This document shows positions 1 through 6,083 of a stretch of DNA of 16,943 nucleotides, piece after piece. Every line of letters begins with the position of its first letter. Within the stretch, counting starts at the first letter, position 1. The DNA lies in NCBI GenBank assembly GCA_015520475.1, contig WAQA01000044.1, positions 1 to 16,943 on the forward strand, in the 5' to 3' direction. This stretch comes from Candidatus Bathyarchaeota archaeon. Lineage in GTDB: Archaea; Thermoproteota; Bathyarchaeia; Bathyarchaeales; WAQA01. Below the pieces are notes generated by a model that made no database searches, was not told where the DNA came from, and saw only the letters and a list, made by a program, of their open reading frames with translations. The position numbers and the translations under genes are program-made.

Positions 1-59
1 GCGTCCTCCTGAAGCATCTCCAAGATAACCCGGTTTATCTCGTCGAGATCTTCACGCAT
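1..59 (-). CDS. lysM: Lrp/AsnC-family transcriptional regulator, LysM-like (partial, N-terminus only)
   Basis: Only the first 19 codons and part of the next are inside the window; the gene runs off the left edge. The visible peptide, MREDLDEINRVILEMLQED followed by a GC-starting codon (Ala), matches the start of Lrp/AsnC regulators, where a 'LDEID..IL..LQEDAR'-like stretch forms the first helix of the winged helix-turn-helix. The ATG at 59 is chosen because AGGTG (69-65 on this strand) lies five bases upstream; another in-frame ATG at 77 has no such site. The gene is divergent from lysW. In Sulfolobus an Lrp-like protein, LysM, is encoded beside the lysWXJK genes and controls them, so a role as local lysine-responsive regulator is a reasonable inference. 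The family call rests on about 20 residues, and the symbol is inferred from context. Confidence 0.62.
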   Translation of the reverse strand, partial: MREDLDEINRVILEMLQED

Positions 60-94
60 AAAGACACCTACAATCATTAAATTTTTATTTGGTC

Positions 95-104
95 GATATA
101 TAAG
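95..104 (-). promoter_or_regulatory. TATA box, probably for the leftward lysM-like gene
   Basis: CTTATATATC on the minus strand lies about 25 bases before position 70, so transcription would begin just upstream of the lysM-like ribosome binding site. The box is nearly symmetric (GATATATAAG on the plus strand) and could also serve rightward transcription starting near 127-131. A separate TATA box at 166-176 fits lysW better. Confidence 0.45.
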
Positions 105-105
105 T

Positions 106-128
106 GTATTGTAAAAAGTATTGTAAAA
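106..128. repeat. Tandem 11-bp direct repeat in the lysM/lysW divergent region, possible operator
   Basis: GTATTGTAAAA occurs at 106-116 and again, identical, at 118-128, giving a period of 12 bases. It lies between the two candidate promoters, upstream of the better lysW TATA box. Position and symmetry suggest a binding site for the adjacent Lrp-like regulator, but Lrp-family sites are usually imperfect palindromes, so this is inference. Confidence 0.45.
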
Positions 129-160
129 GATACTGAATTATTAATGAATCTTCAAGAAAT

Positions 161-176
161 CCGAAATATTTATAAG
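161..176 (+). promoter_or_regulatory. BRE/TATA promoter for the lysW-lysK operon
   Basis: CCGAAATATTTATAAG has a purine-rich BRE-like part (CGAAA) directly followed by TATTTATA, a near-ideal archaeal promoter core. Transcription would start around 197-202, which leaves a short leader containing AAGGGGG (207-213) before the conserved start of LysW. The element lies inside the 5' extension of the longest lysW reading frame, which argues that the extension is not translated. Confidence 0.55.
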
Positions 177-224
177 AAAAACTTTACCTCTAATTTAAAA
201 CACTCTAAGGGGGCGATTAACTTA

Positions 225-398
225 ATAAAGAAGAAATGTCCCGAATGCGATGCTGACCTAGAAGTTCCAGACGACGTCATATCAGGGGAGATCATAAGCT
301 GCCCAGACTGCGGAATGGACTATGAAGTCATAGTTAAAGGAGAAGGCAAGATAGAGCTTAAACCAGCTGAGATAGAGGGGGAGGATTGGGGCGAGTAA
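225..398 (+). CDS. lysW: LysW, amino-group carrier protein for lysine (arginine) biosynthesis
   Basis: Small acidic carrier protein whose C-terminal glutamate is attached through its side-chain carboxylate to the amino group of alpha-aminoadipate (or glutamate), protecting it and presenting it to the later enzymes. Two CPxC pairs (CPEC near the start, CPDC about 20 residues later) form the zinc knuckle, and the protein ends in the diagnostic GEDWGE. LysW proteins are usually about 54-57 residues, and conservation begins one to five residues before CPEC. The only standard start in frame is ATG at 144, which gives 84 residues and an extension overlying a BRE/TATA element. The start drawn here is ATA at 225 (57 residues), 11 bases after a GGGGG site; ATT at 216 and TTA at 222 are alternatives. 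Identity is secure; the start is not. First gene of the lysWXYZJK operon. Confidence 0.85.
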   Translation: MKKKCPECDADLEVPDDVISGEIISCPDCGMDYEVIVKGEGKIELKPAEIEGEDWGE

Positions 399-404
399 TC
401 TCAG

Positions 405-1268
405 ATGAAGACTATAGGGATAGTATATGATAGGATTCGATGGGAAGAGAAGGCTCTACTTAGAGCTTCAAAGAAGATGGGATTAGACGTAAAACTAGTA
501 GACTCGAAGAATATACGTCTAAATATGCTGGAGAAAACTGATAAGCTCAGAGAGATGTTTGGGGACCCAGTTATTCAACGCTGCATAAGCTACTTTAGAG
601 GGTTACATATAACAGCTATACTTGAGAATGCTGGTCTCAAGGTTATAAATACATTTAACGTCTCATCGATCTGCGGAAATAAGATATTCACAACCTTGGC
701 CTTAATTAAGGCTGGCGTTCCAACACCTAAAACCTCAATAGCCTTCGCTGAAGAAGGCGCATACAAAGCTCTAAAAGACATCGGTTACCCAGCGGTGATT
801 AAACCAGTTATAGGAAGCTGGGGTAGACTCATAGCCCTCATAAAGGATAGAGCCTCAGCACAAGCAGTGATCGAGTCTAGAAAGGAGATGAGGAACGCCC
901 TACTTCAGATATATTATGTCCAAGAATATGTTGAGAGACCCCCCAGAGACATCAGAGTCATGGTTATCGGAGATGACGTGGTTGCAGCCTCATACAGATA
1001 TTCACCGCCAGACGACTGGAGAACCAACGTTGCAAGAGGAGGATTCAGCGAACCATGCCCCTTAACAGATGAATTAAGAGAGATAGCGCTCAAAGCATCC
1101 AAGGCCGTCGGCGGAGGTGTACTCGCAGTTGACTGTATGGAGAGCGCCGACAGAATCTTAGTGCATGAAGTTAACAGTACAGTTGAGTTTAGAGGATTAT
1201 CCTCAACAACAGATGTTGACATAGCTAAAAAGATTGTAGAATACACCCTCGAGGTGACTGAAGATTGA
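405..1268 (+). CDS. lysX: LysX, alpha-aminoadipate (or glutamate)--LysW ligase
   Basis: ATP-grasp ligase of the RimK/LysX group, 287 residues, close to the usual 280. It joins the amino group of alpha-aminoadipate to the C-terminal glutamate of LysW with ATP hydrolysis to ADP. Visible features: a helical N-terminal domain, GNKIFTT at 91-97, the ATP-binding lysine K133 in YPAVIKPV, the glycine-containing loop GSWGR (137-141), the hinge QEYVE (173-177), RDIRVMV (181-187), and the metal-binding set D243, E255 and N257 (HEVNSTVEF). The NSTVEF...STTDVDI stretch resembles the NHTMEF...HTTGVDI of Thermus LysX more than generic RimK, but whether the enzyme also accepts glutamate for ornithine synthesis cannot be read with certainty. 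It starts six bases after lysW and its stop overlaps the lysY start. Confidence 0.93.
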   Translation: MKTIGIVYDRIRWEEKALLRASKKMGLDVKLVDSKNIRLNMLEKTDKLREMFGDPVIQRCISYFRGLHITAILENAGLKVINTFNVSSICGNKIFTTLALIKAGVPTPKTSIAFAEEGAYKALKDIGYPAVIKPVIGSWGRLIALIKDRASAQAVIESRKEMRNALLQIYYVQEYVERPPRDIRVMVIGDDVVAASYRYSPPDDWRTNVARGGFSEPCPLTDELREIALKASKAVGGGVLAVDCMESADRILVHEVNSTVEFRGLSSTTDVDIAKKIVEYTLEVTED

Positions 1269-2317
1269 ATGTTGGAATTTACGGAGCATCCGGATATGTT
1301 GGAGGTGAACTGTTACGTCTACTCCTACAACACCCAAAAGTCACAGTTTCAGCAGTAACCTCAAACACTTATGCTGGAGAATACGTTTTCCGTGTACATC
1401 CAAACCTGAGAGGAGAGACGAACCTAAAGTTTGAGAAACCAGACATCTCAAGCCTAACCGATAAATGCGATATCATCTTTCTATCAACACCTCACGGAGT
1501 ATCATCAACTATAGTGCCTGAAATATATGACAGTGGAGTCAAAATAATCGATATGAGCGCCGACTTCCGCCTTAAAAATGCTGATGACTACCCTAAATGG
1601 TACGGCTGGAGCCATAGAAGCCCTGAGCTTCTAGAGAAGGCAGTCTACGGCCTCCCTGAACTCCACAGAGACGACATCAGAAGAGCTAATCTTGTAGCCT
1701 GCCCCGGATGCATGGCTGCAAGCGCTATATTAGCCCTCGCACCTATAATCCAAACAGGCAAAGTTGAGAAGAATCATATAATTGTAGATACGAAGGTTGG
1801 CTCCTCAGGTGCAGGTTCAAAACCTACACTCTCATCCCACCATTCAGAGCATTATAGCGTTGTAAGACCCTACAAGCCCGTCGGTCACCGCCACACAGCA
1901 GAGATAGAACAGGAGCTAAGCGCAATAATAAAAGATGAAGTGAAGATTTCACTCTCAGCGCACTCTGTAAACATGGTTAGAGGAATCCTTGCAACATGCC
2001 ACGTCTTCCTCACCGAACCCATAAACCCAGTTGATGTCTGGCGAATATACAGAGGATCTTATGGAGATGAACCATTCATAAGGCTTGTCAGAGATAGAAG
2101 AGGGGTCTTCAGATATCCAGACCCAAAGATAGTCACCGGAACAAATTATTGTGACATAGGTTTTGAAGTGGACAGGAACACAAATAGACTTGTAGTGTTA
2201 TCTGCAATAGACAACTTGATGAAAGGAGCGGCAGGAACAGCTGTTCAAGACATGAATTTGATGCTCGGCTTCGATGAAAGTGAGGGATTAAAAGGTATAG
2301 GTCTCCATCCGGTGTAA
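1265..2317 (+). CDS. lysY: LysY/ArgC-type LysW-linked aminoadipyl (glutamyl) phosphate reductase
   Basis: NAD(P)H-dependent reductase that converts the LysW-bound acyl phosphate made by LysZ into the semialdehyde. Its 350 residues match the N-acetyl-gamma-glutamyl-phosphate reductase family. Visible: the dinucleotide-binding loop GASGYVG (7-13), the catalytic cysteine C149 in ACPGCMAA, KVGSSGAGS (177-185), the active-site histidine region VGHRHTAEIEQEL (206-218), and the closing NLMKGAAGTAVQDMNLMLG (317-335). The start is TTG at 1265, overlapping the lysX stop as TTGA, with an excellent ribosome binding site GAGGTGA (1251-1257) seven bases upstream. The overlap implies translational coupling with lysX. 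Confidence 0.93.
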   Translation: MNVGIYGASGYVGGELLRLLLQHPKVTVSAVTSNTYAGEYVFRVHPNLRGETNLKFEKPDISSLTDKCDIIFLSTPHGVSSTIVPEIYDSGVKIIDMSADFRLKNADDYPKWYGWSHRSPELLEKAVYGLPELHRDDIRRANLVACPGCMAASAILALAPIIQTGKVEKNHIIVDTKVGSSGAGSKPTLSSHHSEHYSVVRPYKPVGHRHTAEIEQELSAIIKDEVKISLSAHSVNMVRGILATCHVFLTEPINPVDVWRIYRGSYGDEPFIRLVRDRRGVFRYPDPKIVTGTNYCDIGFEVDRNTNRLVVLSAIDNLMKGAAGTAVQDMNLMLGFDESEGLKGIGLHPV

Positions 2318-2320
2318 ACC

Positions 2321-3127
2321 ATGATAGTCCTAAAGATAGGCGGAGACATATTTGAGAAGGGATTAAACAGAGAATTATCAGAAGACATACTGAGGACACT
2401 TAAAGAGCAGAAGATGATTATAGTTCATGGAGGAGGAGATGAAGTAACAAGGATCGCCGAGAAACTAGGCAAGAAACAGGTCTTCATAACGTCTCCAAGC
2501 GGGATAAGAAGCAGATACACCGATAAAGAGACCGTCCAGATATATGTGATGGTGATGAGTGGAAGAGTGAATAAGAGCATAGTACTCTGGCTTCTCCGAC
2601 ACGGCATCCCAGCAGTTGGACTCTCAGGACTAGACGCTGCCATAATAGAAGCCAGAAGAAAGAAACGCCTAATAATCATTGATGAGAGAGGAAGAAAGCG
2701 GATAATAGAGGGAGGATATACCGGTAAGATTAACAGGGTCAACACCGACGTATTAAAGTTGCTGGTAGATGCAGGCTTTATCCCTGTAATAGCACCAGCA
2801 GCCATCAGCGAAGAATATGAACTCTTAAACGTTGACAGTGACAGAGCAGCTGCGCATATAGCTGGAGCAGTTAAAGCCGACGCCGTCATATTCCTAACAG
2901 ACGTAGAAGGAATAATGTTTAAAGGAGAATATTTAAAGAGGCTCACCCTAAAGGAGGCCGAAGAAGTTCTTAGGAGAGTGGGAGCTGGAATGGACAAGAA
3001 GGTTCTAGCCTCAATCGAAGCATTAAAAGCTGGAGTTAAAGAGGCCATAATATCCTCCGGCTTTATTGAGGAACCTATAAGCAAAGCCCTGAATCATGAA
3101 GCTGGAACGGTGATAACATCTGAATGA
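2321..3127 (+). CDS. lysZ: LysZ/ArgB-type LysW-linked aminoadipate (glutamate) kinase
   Basis: Amino-acid kinase fold, 268 residues, related to N-acetylglutamate kinase. It phosphorylates the distal carboxylate of LysW-bound alpha-aminoadipate. Visible: the ATP-binding lysine K5 in LKIGGD, the glycine-rich IIVHGGGDE (33-41), the substrate-side GLSGLDA (100-106), GGYTGKINRVN (131-141), NVDSDRAAAHIAG (170-182), the FLTDVEGI stretch (191-198), and GAGMDKKV (221-228), which is the conserved 'GGM..K' nucleotide-binding segment. It starts three bases after lysY with GGTG (2311-2314) six bases before the ATG. Its 3' end carries the ribosome binding site for lysJ. Like its neighbours it might serve both lysine and ornithine synthesis. 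Confidence 0.92.
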   Translation: MIVLKIGGDIFEKGLNRELSEDILRTLKEQKMIIVHGGGDEVTRIAEKLGKKQVFITSPSGIRSRYTDKETVQIYVMVMSGRVNKSIVLWLLRHGIPAVGLSGLDAAIIEARRKKRLIIIDERGRKRIIEGGYTGKINRVNTDVLKLLVDAGFIPVIAPAAISEEYELLNVDSDRAAAHIAGAVKADAVIFLTDVEGIMFKGEYLKRLTLKEAEEVLRRVGAGMDKKVLASIEALKAGVKEAIISSGFIEEPISKALNHEAGTVITSE

Positions 3128-4328
3128 TCCTAATAGAATCATAGAGGTTGAAGATTCACATCTCGCAAACGTATACAAGAAGCTTCCAGTATGCATAAGC
3201 AGAGGAAGAGGAGCACTACTATACAGTCTAGATGGAAAAGAGTACATAGATTGCATGGGCGGCTACGGGGTTAGCCTTGTCGGACACTGCCATCCAAAGA
3301 TAGTACAGGCTATAAAGGAACAATGTGAAAGGCTACTGAGCTGTCACAGCTCCCTCTACAACGACAAGAGAGCTGAACTTATAGAGAAATTGATAAGAAT
3401 CCTCCCGAAGGGCTTAACAAGAATGTTTCTATCAAACAGCGGAGCCGAAGCCATAGAATGCGCCATAAAGATCGCTGTAAAATACACGGGCAAAAACGAA
3501 TTTATCTCCATGATTAGGGGATATCATGGGAAGACTCTCGGAGCATTATCCGCCACCTGGAACCCAAAGTACAGAGACCCCTTCAAATCAATTCTAGTAC
3601 CCTCCTTCAAGTTTACTCCCTTCGGAAGGATTGACAGGGCTGAAGATGCAGTCACAGATAAAACAGCAGCCATAATCATTGAACCAATACAGGGAGAGGG
3701 AGGAGTGCATCTCCCACCAGACGACTTCCTCAAAGAGATTAGGAGATTATGCGATGAGAGGGGCATACTCCTAATAATGGATGAGATCCAGACGGGTCTA
3801 GGTAGAACAGGCAAGATGTGGGCTTCGGAGCATTGGAATGTTAAACCAGACATAATATGTATCTCGAAGGCTCTTGCCTCAGGCATACCCATCGGCGTCA
3901 CCGCAGCAAGAGAGGACATTATGAATTCACTTTCAATTGGAGAGCACACATCAACGTTCAGTGGAAACCCAATAGCCTGCGCGGCAGCATCAGCAACAAT
4001 CGATGTAATATTGGAGGAGAAACTGGTTGAAAGAGCAAGAAACATAGGTGAATACTTTAAGAGGTTACTACTGAAATTACAGGACAAACATCCAATCATA
4101 AGGGATGTTCGAGGCTTAGGATTGATGATCGGTCTAGAATTCAGATTCAGTATTCATAACATTCTTTCCGAGGCTTTAAGAAGCGGCGTACTTCTCCTCC
4201 ATTCAGGAAGAAACATAATACGTTTTCTCCCCCCATTAGTCATCGAAAAGAAACACTTAGAGAATGTTGTAGATATATTAGATGGGATTCTAAGAAAAGA
4301 GGAGAGGAGAATAAAGACTGCAAGATGA
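3120..4328 (+). CDS. lysJ: LysJ, LysW-linked aminoadipate semialdehyde (or glutamate semialdehyde) aminotransferase
   Basis: Class III PLP-dependent aminotransferase of the acetylornithine/LysJ group; it transfers an amino group to the LysW-bound semialdehyde, giving LysW-lysine. The first ATG in frame (3255, 357 residues) falls inside the conserved core: the codons before it encode IIEVEDSHLANVYKKLPV and then RGRGALLYSLDGKEYIDC, which align with the N-terminal region of Thermus LysJ. That frame is open from 3117, after a TAA at 3114, and contains no ATG, GTG or TTG. The best start is CTG at 3120, five bases after a strong GGTGAT site (3109-3114), giving 402 residues and an 8-base overlap with lysZ. 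In that numbering the PLP lysine is K250 (ISKALASG), the ring-binding aspartate is D221 (DEIQTG), and the phosphate loop SGAEA lies at 107-111. An ATG at 3124 overlaps the lysZ stop but is in another frame. Confidence 0.88.
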   Translation: MNDPNRIIEVEDSHLANVYKKLPVCISRGRGALLYSLDGKEYIDCMGGYGVSLVGHCHPKIVQAIKEQCERLLSCHSSLYNDKRAELIEKLIRILPKGLTRMFLSNSGAEAIECAIKIAVKYTGKNEFISMIRGYHGKTLGALSATWNPKYRDPFKSILVPSFKFTPFGRIDRAEDAVTDKTAAIIIEPIQGEGGVHLPPDDFLKEIRRLCDERGILLIMDEIQTGLGRTGKMWASEHWNVKPDIICISKALASGIPIGVTAAREDIMNSLSIGEHTSTFSGNPIACAAASATIDVILEEKLVERARNIGEYFKRLLLKLQDKHPIIRDVRGLGLMIGLEFRFSIHNILSEALRSGVLLLHSGRNIIRFLPPLVIEKKHLENVVDILDGILRKEERRIKTAR

Positions 4329-5434
4329 AACCTACAGATTTACTTATTAGGATGCTTGAGATATACAGTCCAAGCGGTAGAGAAAGAGAGATCTCAACCT
4401 TTCTAAAAGATGTCTTGACAGATCTAGGCTTTAGCAATGTCCATGTTAACGAAGTAGGAAACGTATATGGGGAGGTTGGAACAGGTTCTCCTTCAATCCT
4501 CCTATGCGGCCACATGGACACCGTTCCAGGATGGATACCAGTAAAGATTGAAGATGGAAAGGTCTATGGTAGAGGATCTGTTGATGCAAAGTCCGCTCTA
4601 GCCGCCATGATATCAGCAGCAAACCTATTGAAGGATAGCTTAGAATTAGATGGAAGAATCATAGTTGCCGGCGTCGTAGGCGAAGAAAAAGATGCAAAGG
4701 GAATCTATAGATTATTACAGGAAAGAATGGAGGTAGACTATGCCATCTTCGGTGAACCAAGCGGAGCAGGAAACATAACATTCGCCTATAAAGGAAGAGT
4801 TGAATTCAAGATCTCTCTCACCACCATGAGCGGACATGTTGGAGCATACCCCATGCACTACAACGCAGTCGAGAAAGCCTATGAATTATGGATGGACTTG
4901 AAGAGAGCTTTGAATAGGAGCTCTCCTAACGGGATATTCTATTCTGTCACTCCATGCTTAACCAGCATGTTCGGTTACAGCAGTACAAGATCCATACCGG
5001 ATAAATGCTTATTCACAGTTGATGTGAGATTACCTCCCACAAAGAGATGCTCAGACATAATATCTGAGACTATAAGGGTAACTGAGAAGTTTAGAAGATC
5101 CTCTGAAGAAGTAAATGTTAATTTGCAGGTGATCGATGCTGTTGAACCATTCGTGGCTGATAGAGAAACAATCATCATGAAGGCTTTAAAGAAAGCGATA
5201 AAGGAGATTCTCCATGTTACACCTAAACTTATCAGGAAGACCGGAACCGGGGACATGAACATATTCGGCTCTGAAAGAAAGGTGCCTGTCGCAACATATG
5301 GTCCCGGAAACTCTCGTCTCAGCCATACAATGAATGAGCATATCTCAATAGAAGAATATGAAAAGAGCATAATGGTTTATAGGAGAGCCTTAGAAGAAGC
5401 AATTTCTGAGCATCATAGACAAAAATCAAGATAA
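4325..5434 (+). CDS. lysK: LysK, [LysW]-lysine (ornithine) hydrolase, M20 peptidase family
   Basis: Zinc-dependent carboxypeptidase-like hydrolase that cleaves lysine (or ornithine) off the C-terminus of LysW and regenerates the carrier. Its 369 residues are slightly longer than typical LysK. Visible M20 features: H63 and D65 in GHMDTVPG, the bridging aspartate D87 in GRGSVDAK, the catalytic glutamate pair E120-E121 in VVGEEKD, E144 in FGEPSG, the dimerisation insert (about residues 158-270), and H334 in RLSHTMNEH. ATG at 4325 overlaps the lysJ stop (ATGA), indicating coupled translation. It is the last gene of the lysine operon and is followed by a T-rich terminator-like stretch. Confidence 0.92.
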   Translation: MKPTDLLIRMLEIYSPSGREREISTFLKDVLTDLGFSNVHVNEVGNVYGEVGTGSPSILLCGHMDTVPGWIPVKIEDGKVYGRGSVDAKSALAAMISAANLLKDSLELDGRIIVAGVVGEEKDAKGIYRLLQERMEVDYAIFGEPSGAGNITFAYKGRVEFKISLTTMSGHVGAYPMHYNAVEKAYELWMDLKRALNRSSPNGIFYSVTPCLTSMFGYSSTRSIPDKCLFTVDVRLPPTKRCSDIISETIRVTEKFRRSSEEVNVNLQVIDAVEPFVADRETIIMKALKKAIKEILHVTPKLIRKTGTGDMNIFGSERKVPVATYGPGNSRLSHTMNEHISIEEYEKSIMVYRRALEEAISEHHRQKSR

Positions 5435-5460
5435 TTTAATCTTTTTTAGCTTCATTTATT
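5435..5460 (+). terminator. T-rich terminator after lysK
   Basis: A run of six T (5442-5447) in an AT-rich stretch, followed by more T-rich sequence, comes directly after the lysK stop. Archaeal RNA polymerase stops on such T tracts without a hairpin, and a fresh TATA box follows at 5491. Confidence 0.5.
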
Positions 5461-5489
5461 AATTATACCATATTATTTATTAGTTTGCG

Positions 5490-5498
5490 GTATAAAAT
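5490..5498 (+). promoter_or_regulatory. TATA box for the membrane protein/transporter operon
   Basis: GTATAAAAT lies about 25 bases before 5515-5520, so the transcript would begin just before the GGTGA ribosome binding site at 5519-5523. It separates this transcription unit from the lysine operon. Confidence 0.5.
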
Positions 5499-5528
5499 GA
5501 AAATAGAATCGTGTTAGTGGTGAAACTA

Positions 5529-6083
5529 GTGGCGGAGAAATCGATAGGTGAAGAGATAAGGCAGCGGGTTCCAAGATTCATTGTAAACGCTATAATCATC
5601 ATCTTTCTCTTCTTCCTATACCTGATAGTGCCCATCTCATTTATTGGAATAATCGTTCCAGGATTGAATATGAGCGGAGACTACTTAGCTAGACTTATAA
5701 TAATCCTTGTCATAGTGATTTTTTTGGCTAGGACATTGCCTGATGCACTCTTCCTCGCAGATTTAGGCGTGGACCTCTTCCTTAAACATCTAGGCGTTAT
5801 AAAAGAGGAGCGGCCGATAAAAAGGGCGGCGAGAGACGTAGTATATATAATCCTAGTCATACTCTTAGCAGCCGCAATCTTACCTCTCCTCTCATCCATG
5901 CCAAAAGATTTAAGGGCAAATTTCAGGACATTAACAAGTCTTATCACGTTAGGCCTCTTCCTAATATTAATCTATGATATAGGCAGGGTACTCTATGAAC
6001 TCGTAGAGAAGAAGATTGAATCGTTTGCTAATTGGCTGGCTGAACAAGCCAACAAAGGGGAAGAGGGAAGAGAAGATGATTAA
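5529..6083 (+). CDS. Four-helix integral membrane protein of unknown function
   Basis: I do not recognise the family. From the GTG at 5529 the protein has 184 residues. Hydrophobic segments lie at about 19-46 (AIIIIFLFFLYLIVP), 52-70, 102-123 and 134-157, joined by a basic loop (KHLGVIKEERPIKRAARD, about 86-103). The C-terminal tail after residue 158 is charged and probably cytoplasmic. An earlier GTG at 5511 would add six residues, but GGTGA at 5519-5523 sits five bases before 5529, and the transcript probably starts too late for 5511. The stop overlaps the next gene's start by eight bases, so this protein is probably made together with the permease and could be an accessory subunit. No catalytic motif is visible. 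Confidence 0.75.
   Translation: MAEKSIGEEIRQRVPRFIVNAIIIIFLFFLYLIVPISFIGIIVPGLNMSGDYLARLIIILVIVIFLARTLPDALFLADLGVDLFLKHLGVIKEERPIKRAARDVVYIILVILLAAAILPLLSSMPKDLRANFRTLTSLITLGLFLILIYDIGRVLYELVEKKIESFANWLAEQANKGEEGREDD

Noticed and set aside
2425..3084. Long minus-strand open frame of 219 codons opposite lysZ
   Set aside because: Antisense shadow of a well-supported kinase gene; low-complexity Ser/Ala/Thr/Ile composition and no recognisable motif. The same applies to the antisense frames opposite lysJ, the permease and the thermosome.
3255..4328. ATG at 3255 as the lysJ start (357 residues)
   Set aside because: It falls inside the conserved core; the 43 preceding codons encode recognisable LysJ sequence in the same frame.
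6016..6075. Twenty extra residues at the N-terminus of the permease from ATG 6016
   Set aside because: They lie fully inside the upstream gene, are highly charged, and have no ribosome binding site; ATG 6076 has one.
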